From Theodoxus fluviatilis (Eukaryota; Mollusca; Gastropoda; Cycloneritida; Neritidae), in assembly GCA_034096865.1 (NCBI GenBank), contig JAWQFJ010002855.1, forward strand, positions 32,501-96,500: a stretch of 64,000 nucleotides of DNA. Reading direction: 5' to 3'. The notes beneath the pieces were generated by a model. The model was not told the origin of the DNA. It saw only the letters and a list, made by a program, of their open reading frames with translations, and ran no database searches. The first letter of the stretch is position 1; each line of letters begins with the position of its first letter. Position numbers and translations under genes: made by a program. Below, piece after piece: positions 52,381 to 63,399 of the stretch.

Positions 52381-52651
52381 TCCCTTCCAAAGGAAAAGAC
52401 CTCCACCACCAAGCATGTGTTTGGCACAGGCCTCTCGTTCCAATATCAGGGAAGACTATCGCACTGTGCATGCCATGTTTTATTTTCAGTCTAGCAGTTA
52501 TGATTTTTGTTTTTATCATCCAAGGTAAGGGCCTTTTGTGGGCTTTCACTTCAAGAATAGCATCGTGCGGTAAGTGTTGCTGTTTCATCGTTGGAGTCAT
52601 CATGCTATGTAGCTGTCATTATGTGAAGAGGAACCATGTAAAGTGAAATCA

Positions 52652-52657
52652 AATAAA
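52652..52657 (+). terminator. ZNF207: ZNF207 polyadenylation signal AATAAA
   Basis: First AATAAA after the stop, 272 bp downstream, in an AT-rich context. Confidence 0.6.
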
Positions 52658-53289
52658 AGTTGGGAAATCATTTTTAATCTCTGTGTTGTCAGCTTGAATG
52701 TTCACTAGAGTCAGTCTAGTGTGTCCCTTGTAATCTTTGAGTTTTGTGGCAGCGCAGAATTGTTGTAGTTGATGTCATCATGGGTGCAAGTTGCAGGCAA
52801 GAAAAAACAACCCTTTGAAATCTGTTATTTTCTGTCTTGGTGAAACTTGTCTAAATCCCAGTGCTTAAGCTGTGAAGTTTTCCTTTTTGCTGGGATGTTT
52901 TGTGTGTGGACTGCCCCATGTAAGAAAGAAACCCAAATCCAGCAGTTTTATTATGTTTGTGCATGTTTGCTACTTGCAATATTTAGCTCTGCTGCAACAT
53001 TGCACCAGATTCATAGGGGGAGACATGGTGGAAGAGTAATATTGCTCACACCCCACCTGATAGACATCTGCCAGACTGAAAAGAGTAGCAGACACATGCA
53101 TGTTTATATCTCACTTATTCGCTGTTTCAAATGATACAAATGAGAACAGCTAAAAACTTGGTCTATCTTGTAAACTACAGTATATAGCAACTACATGTCG
53201 GCTTTGAAGTAGAATTAATCATGCCACACATGATAGACATCCATGAGTCTTTGCAAAATGATCAAGGAAACATGTAAGTTTGTCTCGCT

Positions 53290-53475
53290 TGTATATAAGT
53301 CGAAGCAGAAGACCCACTGCGTTTCCCTACGCGTTTTGTAAGAGGTGAATAACTAGGGACACCGTGACTTGTTTGCGTTTACTCTAAACTGTTGTAGTGA
53401 TTTTCGTGCTCAATGGCCTTACATAGCCTACACAGGCTGATAGGCAGTAAAACACCATGCATCCATCCATCCATT
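53290..53475 (+). repeat. SINE-like copy with (CCAT)n tail
   Basis: cgttttgtaagaggtgaata, actagggacaccgtgact, tagcctacacaggctgatag and a catccatccatcc end. Confidence 0.85.
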
Positions 53476-53799
53476 GAAGCAGAATTAAGGAGATCTGGCA
53501 ACTTGCAAAATAGTAGATTTTCGCGCTCGGCTTAGTAATGGAAAATTGAATTTCTCTTGCAACTGGTGCTTATCGCTGTTCTTGGACATGCACATCTGAA
53601 TACTTTTTTTTTAATGAGAGAAAAATTCACCCTGTGCGACTATCATGTCTCCCCTTCATTTCATAGTGCTCCATGAGAAGTCTTGCTTGCATGTAGTGGC
53701 TGTGTAAATCAAAAGATTTCATTTGATTTTGTATGTGCTCCACGAAATTGCTGCTGCTTGCTTTGCTGGGCTGTGTGAGATGGTGAGATGTGCACCGCG

Positions 53800-54140
53800 C
53801 AGGCAAGTGCAACATCACAGCAGTCTGCTGCTGTTGGGCCGCTGGGCCCCCAACTGTGGTTGGCGATGTTTTTTCCCTCCCTCCTCCCTGGCGCTCGGTA
53901 GTGCACAGCCTGGACAATCGCCACGGACAGGCACTAGTCAGGCAAGTGAACGTCACAGCAGTTGTGCTGTTGGGCTCTCTGTGGAGCCCCCAACTGACGT
54001 TGGCGATGTTTCTCCTCTCTTGCTCCTCATTTGGGCTAGGCTAAGTGGACACTGGCTTCTAACAAGGCAAGTCTGGTCACAGCGGGCAGTCTCGCTGTTG
54101 GGCTTCCAGCCCCCAACAGACGTTGGCGACACTTTCTTAT
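53800..54140 (+). repeat. Three tandem about 130-bp units, each with a conserved hairpin
   Basis: Units at 53809-53880, 53941-54012 and 54068-54140 share caggcaagtg..tcacagc, ctgttgggc..gcccccaac and gttggcga. The inner stem GTTGGGC/GCCCCCAAC is kept in all three while loops vary, and outer segments (aacatc/gatgtt, aacgtc/gacgtt) can pair with compensatory change. Confidence 0.6.
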
Positions 54141-54306
54141 GGTCATTCATTGTTGATGATTGTTACTGTTCCCCACTTCATCCACATTACCTACTAAATC
54201 TGTACTGGTGATTGACCATTTGCTAAGAAAGTTGTCTTGCCTGCTGCTGCCTTGTATACAGTAGGGTTCCAACTGCTGAATGGGCTCTTTTTCTCCATCT
54301 TTCCAG

Positions 54307-54354
54307 TTGCCAGTCGCTAAGTTAGATAAGTTGCGGAAGCGAGACGTCGGTCTG
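54307..54354 (+). CDS. Possible 48-nt exon of an unknown gene
   Basis: ctttccag acceptor, GTGAGT donor, phase 0, encodes LPVAKLDKLRKRDVGL. Only splice signals support it. Confidence 0.25.
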
Positions 54355-55283
54355 GTGAGTACCTAGTGGTAGGTACTTCACACTGTCTGGATGGTGATTT
54401 GGTGGAGCTTTTGCAGTTTTTCTTTCTTTCTTTTTTGTTTGTTTGTAGCCAATAGCCAAATAGCTTTCTTCCAGTGTAAGCTGCAGTTTAAAAAGGGAGT
54501 GTGTGATCCTGTTTCATGTAGTTTAATAATGGGGTTTGATGTTCCTCAGTGACAAACATCATTCAGTAACAGTTTAGACTGAAAAACCAGCCACATGTAT
54601 CTTATCTAAGTGGCCCGAACCACTGAGGAAATTGTTCTAACCTTTGCTTGTAACTTCATGTTAGAGGCGTGTGACTTTATTTTTGTTTTTAACTTGTGGG
54701 CTGTCCTGTCAGTTGGTGTCTTGGGTGAGGGTGGGATGGCGAACTTGGGCGTGGGAGGGGTGTCCACTGAATAAACTTTTCACTTTGGCAGCTGCTCTCC
54801 AGGCTTCTTGGTGGAATTTCCAGTGTTGATGACTTGGATGGCCAAAGGTGAGGAGATGGTAGTGTCTGGGCATGTCTCTCTAAATCCTTGTGACACAACT
54901 GTAACTGCACTTGTTTGTTGGATGAGGGGAAATGCACCCTCCTACAGCAGGGCTTTTTGGTAGGGAATGGGGTTGGGGGGGAGGGAGTCCACTACGAAGT
55001 TGAAGCAGGGTCCAAGCAAAGGATCATTTTCCATAGGTTGTTTATACTATGTGTACTGTCGGTACTCTTGCGAGAAGAAATGTGCATGTGTACTTCCTCG
55101 GTACTTGTTTACAGTAATACGCATGGATGTGTGTTACCATTGTATTGTGTGGAAAATTAAATGATCCAACTTCGTTGTGGCCTACAAAATGTAATAAAAA
55201 ATTTAAATGTCACTGTTTGGATTTTTTTTTCTGTACCTGTTGGTTTTGAGTCTTGATGAGAGGAAATGGCTCAGTGTGATGAA

Positions 55284-55440
55284 CCTCCCTGTGGGTTTGG
55301 GGTAAGAATTGACCCACCGCGTCTCTACGCGATTCTTAAGAGGTGAATAGGGATACCAGGACTTGATTTGCATTTAAACTCTTCTAGTGATCATCATGCT
55401 TAATGACCTTGTGTAGCCTACAATGGCTGATGAGAGAAGT
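55284..55440 (+). repeat. SINE-like copy
   Basis: gtgggtttggggtaagaatt, cgattcttaagaggtgaata and the tail tagcctacaatggctgat. Confidence 0.88.
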
Positions 55441-55449
55441 GGTTGGTTG

Positions 55450-56900
55450 TGGGATGACGACACTGCATGCTGCCTATCCTTAGCCACGGAGAATCCCTCC
55501 TTCAGTGGCATTGGCGTTTTTTGTCCAGGTGGAAGGAGTTGGCCGAAAAGGCACTACCCTCCTTGAGGGCAAGTCAAGAGCAAGGCAAGCATCGAAAGAA
55601 CATCTAAGTAACATCTAGACAATCTTGTCCACAATGTGTGCCTTGATACATCAATTCAAGGGACATAATTCAGAGTGGACATGGATGATGATTTAGAAAT
55701 AAGCTATACACACAAAATATGCAAATGAACAGCAATTACTTCCATGTAGTACACTTTTCCATTTTAAGTGAGAAGCACATTGCAGGTACTCCCGTCTATC
55801 AGTGGCAAACCAATTGGATTGTCTCTGCTATTTTGGATTATCTGGGCCTCTGCAGCTAGACACGGCGAGGTATCTCCAGAGCTTGGCCACCCTCCACTGC
55901 AAGTGCTTCCTTGTGAACGAGATCCCATAAGCTGTGCCTAGCCTTAGAGTTCTGCGAGATTCCTCATCTAAGAAACGCGCCCCATGTTGCTATCCGACTA
56001 GGATTTTGAGAGGGTAGACGTAGTAGTGAGCAGGAATGGACTACAGAGTGCCCCAAGAGGCAATTGGCAGTCTTGATTTCTGTGAAAGACCTTGATAAAG
56101 GAACTTGACATGTATGCTAAGCTCAGCTGTGGCAATTTCCTTTGCAAGCAGGAAGCTAGGGCTGGAGAGCTGAAATTGTTACTGATCCCGACACCAACTT
56201 GAGCTCTATGAGTAGCTCCGGAGTGACTGGTCAAGAACTCCTGCATTTGCATCAGTTTGAACATGGCATTAATATGCATATCATAATGAATAGTGCCTCC
56301 TAGTGAGTTTTTTTACTGCCTTGGTGCCACCTTAGGCTAAGCAATGGAGCAGACCCTGAAAACCCAGTAGCTAGGGGTTCCAGCTGCCGAGGTGTACAGT
56401 GAACAGCTGTAGGTGCATGTCTGTATTTTAGGTATGTCAGTCATAAACTGGATATTTTGGTCTTGGTTAACAATTACAAGAAATTCAGACAGTCTGCAAT
56501 TGCTTGCATACTCCTTCCCTGGTGGCCTCCTTGCCCCCCACCTTCCACAATGGAATTTACCTTGCAGGTGTGGTGGCTGGAGCTTGCATGGCCAGTTCTT
56601 GGCAGATTGCAGTTTCATATCTTACGTTGCCCTCAATGTTTCCAAGAAATGTATCCATTTCAGACTAGCCATTTGCTCAACAATGGCTCAGGCAATGATA
56701 ATAATCATGCATCTATTAAACATTTGTTTTTCACGTGTTGCAACATTTTCTGGTCAGACTTGCATACAAAACAAATCTCGAGGCACGTGCACTTGACCAG
56801 TAGAGCTGGGTAGACCATGTACTGATCTATGAAATTGGTCATCCTTCCATGGCTAAAATCCTATGTACTCGTTTCATTTGTTTTAATACACATTTTTACT
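55450..56900. other. No recognisable gene or element
   Basis: Unique-looking sequence; ORFs here show no family signature. Confidence 0.4.
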
Positions 56901-56921
56901 ATGCCAATTTACTGCTTGGAT

Positions 56922-56999
56922 ATATCTAAGTGCCGGGGTCGGTTGCTTGTCTTCTACTCTTCTTTTCAGTAACTGCAACCGACCCCGGCACTTAGATAT
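56922..56999. repeat. Perfect 25-bp inverted repeat with 28-nt loop
   Basis: ATATCTAAGTGCCGGGGTCG.. (56922-56946) and its exact complement (56975-56999). The loop segment ttgtcttctactcttctttt recurs at 57031-57050, and caatttactgcttg occurs on both sides (56905, 57051). Confidence 0.85.
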
Positions 57000-57569
57000 C
57001 AGACATGCTCATGAAAGAAACAGTCGGTTGCTTGTCTTCCACTCTTCTTTTCAATTTACTGCTTGCACACTCTTCAATTCACTAAGATTACTGCAGGGAT
57101 AAAAACATGCATTGGAAATGGCTACATCATGGCTGCAACCATTTGTATCTTAGACCAATGCTGAGAGAGCAAGTGCTAATATTGTTAGGAACACCTAATC
57201 TCAAAACCTAAAATTGACTAATGGTTTCCCAAGGAATTGTGCAAATAATTTGTTTTTAGTCAAACAAACTTTCTGTCTAGTTTACTTTCATGAGACTTAA
57301 TGCTGCCAACATATCAAAATCTTCCCACTGTCAAAGCCAATGTCCCTTCTAAGTTCTAGTGGAATGCACGCACAGTGCATTCCTTGCACCAACACAGTTC
57401 TTCACATGACTGAGTTTTCAGAGATTGGCTCTCTTGAGATTTGTGAATTCTAGAGAGATTTGTCAATTGACTTAAAAAAAAAACTGGTGTCTCATCAACT
57501 ATTGACTTATCAAAGGTCACACAGCAGTTTGCACACAGCAGATCCCTCTGAGTTCAAGAGAAGTAAATG

Positions 57570-57655
57570 CCCCACCCAAATCCTGTACAATTCGTAGGTG
57601 AAGAATTGGGGAACTTATGGCTTGACTTAATGGCTTGTCTTGCCCTTACTCTAAC
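57570..57655 (+). repeat. SINE-like copy, 5' part, interrupted by the palindromic element
   Basis: cccaaatc..caattcgtaggtgaa..gcccttactctaac; continues at 60886 after the inserted element. Confidence 0.7.
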
Positions 57656-58099
57656 CAAAGACCGTCTACAATAAGATGGTTCATCCGGCACTCGGCCTAT
57701 ATAAAACATGATGACGGCGCCGACCGTGGCGCCCCAAGCGGAAACGGTGTCCCTCGAGTCCAGGAAGACAACTTCCACATACCGCGTCAGCATAACAATT
57801 TACAGTGGATCGTGGAATCCTCTTATTGTGAACTTCAATTGAGGGACAGGAAAAAATGTTCACACTAAGCGGAATGTCACATTAAGAGGGTTGATTTCAG
57901 TCATACGATGAACTGAAGGGAAATTAAAAGGTTGTGGCTATTTCAGACACTGACTATACTCTATAGAGCGAGCGCACTGCTTAATATTACATTACTCGTT
58001 CGTCGTACCTCGAGCTTTTTCTGAACTCATCTTGAACAATTTTTATGCGAGATTTTAAATCAGACAAACATGAAAACCTTACTCCAACTAACTTTCAAA

Positions 58100-58170
58100 G
58101 GCAAGGAGGTGACCATTGCAGTGCGAATAACTGTGTTAACTCGCGCTATGCCTGTCCACAGAAGTCGTAG
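58100..58170 (+). pseudogene. Decayed duplicate of the THAP codons, left arm
   Basis: About 70 bp repeat of the exon 114 bp upstream of it: GDHCSANNCVNSRYACPQKS followed by TAG. Mirror copy at about 60376-60446 on minus. Confidence 0.7.
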
Positions 58171-58190
58171 TCGTGATTAGCCGGTCAAAA

Positions 58191-58315
58191 ATGTCGACCA
58201 CGAAGAAGAAATCAAGGCAAGGAGGTGTCCATTGCAGTGCGATTAACTGTGTTAACTCGCGCTATGCCTGTCCACAGAAGTCGTTTTTTAGTTTTCCGTG
58301 GAAAAATAAAGAGAG
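58191..58315 (+). CDS. THAP-domain first exon, left arm
   Basis: ATG at 58191; encodes MSTTKKKSRQGG, then HCSAINCVNSRYACPQKS and FFSFPWKNKER, the N-terminal half of a THAP zinc finger (first two Cys and the SFF.FP core). Ends AGAG at donor GTAAGT, phase 2. The His/Cys pair and AVPTIF-type end would be in a later exon, which is absent. A truncated gene remnant carried by the foldback element. Confidence 0.75.
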
Positions 58316-59111
58316 GTAAGTAATGATTATATAAATGTGTTTTGAGCTAAGCGCAATAAAATACAGAACTTGAAGTGTAATCTAAATCTGCTGAACTGGT
58401 TGAGGAAGCTTGTGGCTTTTGCTTTTGTAGGTGTGCCGATATTTGTTTTCGAAAATCTGCTGATTTAGTCACGTCAGCACCTCAGCAAATCAGCAGTCTT
58501 GATAATGAATGATTCACGTTACATGATAAATATCGCCTTGAGGCTTGATCACAATTGAGTGATTCTGAATCAGAGTTGAAGAGTTTTGGCAACTCTTGCC
58601 TTGGTCATCTCTTGAAAAAATATTTGTTCATACGCTGATGTTGTAATGCATGAAAACAGAATTCATTCAGTGTGAGTGTAACTAGCATTTTCCTTTATCT
58701 TGATAGGATTTTTTTTCAGCTCGTGGTTGGGTTTTTTTCCATTGTGCTTATTGGTTGTTGATGGGGGGAACTTCAATTACTTCAACAGAAACTAAATTCC
58801 AGTAAACTGTTCAACAAATGCACTTTTGCTGATTTATTCTGGTTCATAACACATCCAAAATAAATTCTATGGCCAAGAACAATCCACAAACAGACTTGAA
58901 AGGAATACTTACATACAAAATCTTCCAATTAATATTATATTACATACAAGAATACTTAAGTTAATGATTTTCTTATCATGAAAGCAAGGCAAATCAAGTC
59001 AGCATCTTCATAACTGGCAAGTAAATGGCTCACATGATACAGTTGCTCCATACATAAAAGAAGACTATTAGTTCTTTGCACAATCTTTCTATAAATGCCT
59101 TAGCTTAATGC

Positions 59112-59434
59112 TATGAGAATTTGTGATTCTTAACTTCAAGTTATACAGAGCTTTGAAATATCACAGTGACACACACATGGGCAGATCATGCCCTGCTATT
59201 GAATATAAATGAGTGTTTTTGAAGTTGCTGAAGTTTGAAAAAAAAGGTGAAAGCACTGATGATTTGTTTTTATTAATGACATTAATGTACTTGGGTAACT
59301 TCTAGTCTGTATTATTTTCTTCTCCGGATTGCATAGTTCACAGCAATTTCCTCAATCTTTGTTTCATGATCATGGTAATGGAAATTTTTTTAATGATCGG
59401 TCAGTGATTACCTACACCACCAGACATGCAGAGG
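59112..59434. other. Unique centre (spacer) of the palindrome
   Basis: 323 bp, AT-rich, no ORF; not inverted. Confidence 0.8.
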
Positions 59435-60230
59435 GCATTAAGCTAAGGCATTTATAGAAAGATTGTGCAAAGAACTAATAGTCTTCTTTTATGTATGGAG
59501 CAACTGTATCATGTGAGCCATTTACTTGCCAGTTATGAAGATGCTGACTTGATTTGCCTTGCTTTCATGATAAGAAAATCATTAACTTAAGTATTCTTGT
59601 ATGTAATATAATATTAATTGGAAGATTTTGTATGTAAGTATTCCTTTCAAGTCTGTTTGTGGATTGTTCTTGGCCATAGAATTTATTTTGGATGTGTTAT
59701 GAACCAGAATAAATCAGCAAAAGTGCATTTGTTGAACAGTTTACTGGAATTTAGTTTCTGTTGAAGTAATTGAAGTTCCCCCCATCAACAACCAATAAGC
59801 ACAATGGAAAAAAACCCAACCACGAGCTGAAAAAAAATCCTATCAAGATAAAGGAAAATGCTAGTTACACTCACACTGAATGAATTCTATTTTCATGCAT
59901 TACAACATCAGCATATGAACAAATATTTTTTCAAGAGATGACCAAGGCAAGAGTTGCCAAAACTCTTCAACTCTGATTCAGAATCACTCAATTGTGATCA
60001 AGCCTCAAGGCGATATTTATCATGTAACGTGAATCATTCATTATCAAGACTGCTGATTTGCTGAGGTGCTGACGTGACTAAATCAGCAGATTTTCGAAAA
60101 CAAATATCGGCACACCTACAAAAGCAAAAGCCACAAGCTTCCTCAACCAGTTCAGCAGATTTAGATTACACTTCAAGTTCTGTATTTTATTGCGCTTAGC
60201 TCAAAACACATTTATATAATCATTACTTAC

Positions 60231-60355
60231 CTCTCTTTATTTTTCCACGGAAAACTAAAAAACGACTTCTGTGGACAGGCATAGCGCGAGTTAACACAGT
60301 TAATCGCACTGCAATGGACACCTCCTTGCCTTGATTTCTTCTTCGTGGTCGACAT
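60231..60355 (-). CDS. THAP-domain first exon, right arm (mirror copy)
   Basis: Exact mirror of 58191-58315, including ATG and GTAAGT donor; both would be transcribed towards the centre. Confidence 0.75.
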
Positions 60356-60375
60356 TTTTGACCGGCTAATCACGA

Positions 60376-60446
60376 CTACGACTTCTGTGGACAGGCATAG
60401 CGCGAGTTAACACAGTTATTCGCACTGCAATGGTCACCTCCTTGCC
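60376..60446 (-). pseudogene. Decayed duplicate of the THAP codons, right arm
   Basis: Mirror of 58100-58170 with the same substitutions, so the duplication predates arm duplication or was spread by conversion. Confidence 0.7.
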
Positions 60447-60885
60447 TTTGAAAGTTAGTTGGAGTAAGGGTTTCATGTTTGTCTGATTTAAAATCTCGCA
60501 TAAAAATTGTTCAAGATGAGTTCAGAAAAAGCTCGAGGTACGACGAACGAGTAATGTAATATTAAGCAGTGCGCTCGCTCTATAGAGTATAGTCAGTGTC
60601 TGAAATAGCCACAACCTTTTAATTTCCCTTCAGTTCATCGTATGACTGAAATCAACCCTCTTAATGTGACATTCCGCTTAGTGTGAACATTTTTTCCTGT
60701 CCCTCAATTGAAGTTCACAATAAGAGGATTCCACGATCCACTGTAAATTGTTATGCTGACGCGGTATGTGGAAGTTGTCTTCCTTGACTCGAGCGTCACC
60801 GTTTCCGCTTGGTGGCGCGCGTGACCCTAATTTCGCCGGAAGTGACCGGATGAACCATCTTATTGTAGACGGTCTTTGCTCTAAC

Positions 60886-60935
60886 TAGCTCATGTGAAAA
60901 ACCCCACAAAGGCTGATAGGCAAAAAAACTCCATC
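60886..60935 (+). repeat. SINE-like copy, 3' part
   Basis: ccccacaaaggctgataggc, the family tail, directly after the TSD. Confidence 0.75.
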
Positions 60936-61369
60936 TTGCACAGGATATGCAAACTGTTGAACCTTTTCAATACTTTTTTCGCAAAAGCCAATGAACATCT
61001 ATGACATGTTTTTGTTGGTGGAAAACTCCATTGCCTGTAATCCCCTCTGTGGAAAAGCAGTCAAATTTGCTTACTGTCGCTGCATACATAAGAATACATT
61101 CAGCATGCCCTGATATTTACCCTGGAAAAACTCCTGACAACTAAATCAAACAACACAACCTTCTGACTTAAGTGCATTTAATGACTTAAAAACAGATCAA
61201 TTTTATTTGTAACACTGGAATGAGGATTAACTCCAAACAATGCATTCTGCACTGGGAAACGTAAAAGAAAAATGCTTCATCCACTCTGCAGTTATTGAAT
61301 TCCATGTACACACATGCAAGCATGCACGCACACAGATCTTCATCCTCTCTCACTGCCATGAATGTCACA

Positions 61370-61538
61370 AATACAGGACGTTTCGCACCCTAGATGTTTC
61401 GTACCCTGGCCGCAACTTACCCTGGTCGTTGTGTACCTCATTTAGTTGATACCCTAACCCTAACCCCTAACCCTAAGTCGTTTCGTACCCTAATCGACTA
61501 GGTACGAAACATCCAGGGTACGAAACGACCTGCACCCA
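61370..61538. mobile_element. Small foldback element containing telomere-like repeats
   Basis: AGGACGTTTCGCACCCTAGA and the complement of gtttcgtaccctggatgttt form about 30-bp inverted ends; AATGTCACA occurs on both sides (61361-61369, 61539-61547), a possible 9-bp TSD. Between the ends is ccctaaccctaacccctaacc. Confidence 0.6.
61451..61476 (+). repeat. Interstitial telomere-like (CCCTAA)n
   Basis: Four units, one with an extra C; matches the metazoan TTAGGG telomere repeat. Confidence 0.85.
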
Positions 61539-62289
61539 AATGTCACACCATCAATGACATGAGCATTAAAAATGGAAAGAAAATAACAAATGAAAGATCA
61601 GGCAATTGATGTAGTCAGTTTCCAGCTTTTTGAAGCTGGGGAAGATGACTTACACTTTATATAATTATATACTCTTGTGAAGAAGATTTAAAAAGTGGAA
61701 ACACAATAAACGTTGCATATTTCAACAAATCTGTGCAAATGGTTCAGTGTACAATTAAGGGGGGATACGGCAGTGCAAACTCACTATTTTCTTGATTTTC
61801 GTCGATGTTGGGATTATTGCAGATTTGAGTTGCATAACCATCCTACTAACCAGCGCCGGTCTTTATAAGTGTGAAATGTGCTCGAAAATATTTATAAAAT
61901 ATTAAAACGTACACTACCTGTCACCGAAATAAATTGTTTCTTTGCTTTTTGGGGCTGACGGTGTCATTGTTTTCCACTTGACAACATACACGATCGAAGC
62001 TTGAATGCCGACATGTTTGGTATCATTTTGTAGCTCTTTCCATTAGGAGAATGCTGCAAGGGAGAGAACTCCTCTATACTAACTTATGATAGAGTGGTTG
62101 ACCTCAATAGGAGAGCCTATTTTGCGGGAGAACAAAGGAAATGGTCACGTGGGCCAATCAGAAGCTTAGGATTCCTCCCACAATTCTCCACTGCATGACG
62201 ACAACATGGCGCCTCAGGTTGATTGCAGAATCTACTCGTAACTCTTCGCGTGTATTATTATTGTGATTTTGGTGCACTGAAGAAGCCAA

Positions 62290-63399
62290 ATGCCGAGGAA
62301 AGGAAAACTAGTTAGAAGCAGGCAGAGAAGCTGCCAGGGCTGCAAAACGGCAGGATCTACCTCCTGCACCGATGTCAACGGATTCTCCGCGGCACGATCG
62401 ATCGGTTATTTCGACTCCTGCACCGATGTCAACTGATTCTCCACGGCACGAGCAATCAGTTATTTCACCTCCTGCACCGATGTCAACAACAGATTCTCCA
62501 GTCCCATCCACTTCGTCGACTGATTGTGCAACTCAAGAACCGTTTCCATCCACTTCCCAAGCTGGAATTAGTGAATCAACTTCGGTTTCTGCATCTCGGA
62601 AGAAATTGGACATAGCAGCAAGCAGAAGTGCAGACACTGCCTGTGGAGATGCTCAGTCTCAGAAGTGGCTGATTTCCCACGTGGATCAGTTGACGAAACT
62701 GCTGGCACAAGTTCCTTGCCCAGAATGTTTTGAAAATGAACTGGAAGTAGGCATCTGTGAAGGTGGAAATCAAGGATTTTCCACAAAATTGGAGCTCCTG
62801 TGTCACAAATGCGGCTTCAGAGCCGATGAACTGAGTTCTCCAAGAGTGGGAGGGTCCACAAAGAAGAACGTGGCATTTGAAGTCAACAGACTGATGACTC
62901 TGTTTAGTCATGAGGTTGGGACAGGCCATCGGGTTCTAGAGAAATTCAGCACCATCTTCGGATTGCCAGGAATGCACAAGAAGACCTTCCAGCGCCACGA
63001 CCGGCTACTGACAGGTAAGAAAAACAATCATCTTGCTCAATTAAATTCCTTACATTGATCTGTGTATAATTATTGGTATTTTGTCGCGTTCTGACATGAT
63101 TCTAAATCCATGAATACTGCTTCCTATGAATTGATTATTGCAGTCATCTAAGCTTTGTTTTCAGTTAGTATTTATGAATATGATCATATATTTAGTCCAT
63201 GTCTTGCAATTTGCAGAAGTTGAAGTTCAGGAGGGTGCAGAGGTCCTGGAGCGTGCTGCTGCTGCTGTCAGAGAGGCCTACTCAGCAACTGATGCAGACC
63301 TTCAGGAGAGCCTTGGTGGAGGAGAGATTCCCATCATAGACATTAGTGTATCTTATGATGGGACCTGGCACAAAAGAGTCATTGTGCTGATAAGCATTT
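62290..63399 (+). CDS. Mutator-like transposase gene, 5' part (runs past the window)
   Basis: Exon 1 ends at 63014 (donor GTAAGA), exon 2 starts at 63217 (acceptor ttgcag), phase 1. The long frame has its first ATG at 62372, but a better N-terminus (MPRKGKLVRSRQ, ATG 62290) lies one frame off, so a 1-nt indel near 62325 is likely. Numbered from 62372: three 18-residue repeats (PAPMSTDSPRH), a Ser/Thr-rich linker, a zinc ribbon (Cys116, 119, 144, 147), then NRLMTLFSHEVGTGHRVLEK and, in exon 2, PIIDISVSYDGTWHKR, the first catalytic Asp block of Mutator-like (Pfam Mutator) transposases. The conserved frame is lost soon after KR, where a duplicated intron-like segment begins; later exons are outside. 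Transposon or domesticated gene. Confidence 0.7.
62363..62495 (+). repeat. Three 54-bp coding repeats
   Basis: cctgcaccgatgtcaac occurs three times at about 54-bp spacing (18 codons). Confidence 0.9.

Larger units (their letters stand above)
57656..60878. mobile_element. Giant palindromic (foldback) P/THAP-type transposon, 7-bp TSD
   Basis: Arms 57656-59111 and 59435-60878 (about 1.45 kb each) are reverse complements with few differences, around a 323-bp unique centre. Tips CAAAGACCGTCTACAATAAG are perfect TIRs; CTCTAAC is duplicated at 57649-57655 and 60879-60885, interrupting a SINE-like copy whose two halves rejoin cleanly. The outer 60-160 bp of the arms have diverged while the inner parts are nearly identical. 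Each arm carries a THAP-domain first exon with splice donor plus a decayed duplicate of it. THAP zinc fingers are the DNA-binding domains of P-element transposases, and P elements make 7-8-bp duplications. No transposase catalytic part is present. Confidence 0.88.

Noticed and set aside
58191..60355. Two separate host THAP genes
   Set aside because: They are mirror copies within the arms of one inserted element, with no second exon.
61240..61449. ORF across the telomere-like foldback
   Set aside because: No signature and it overlaps the element.
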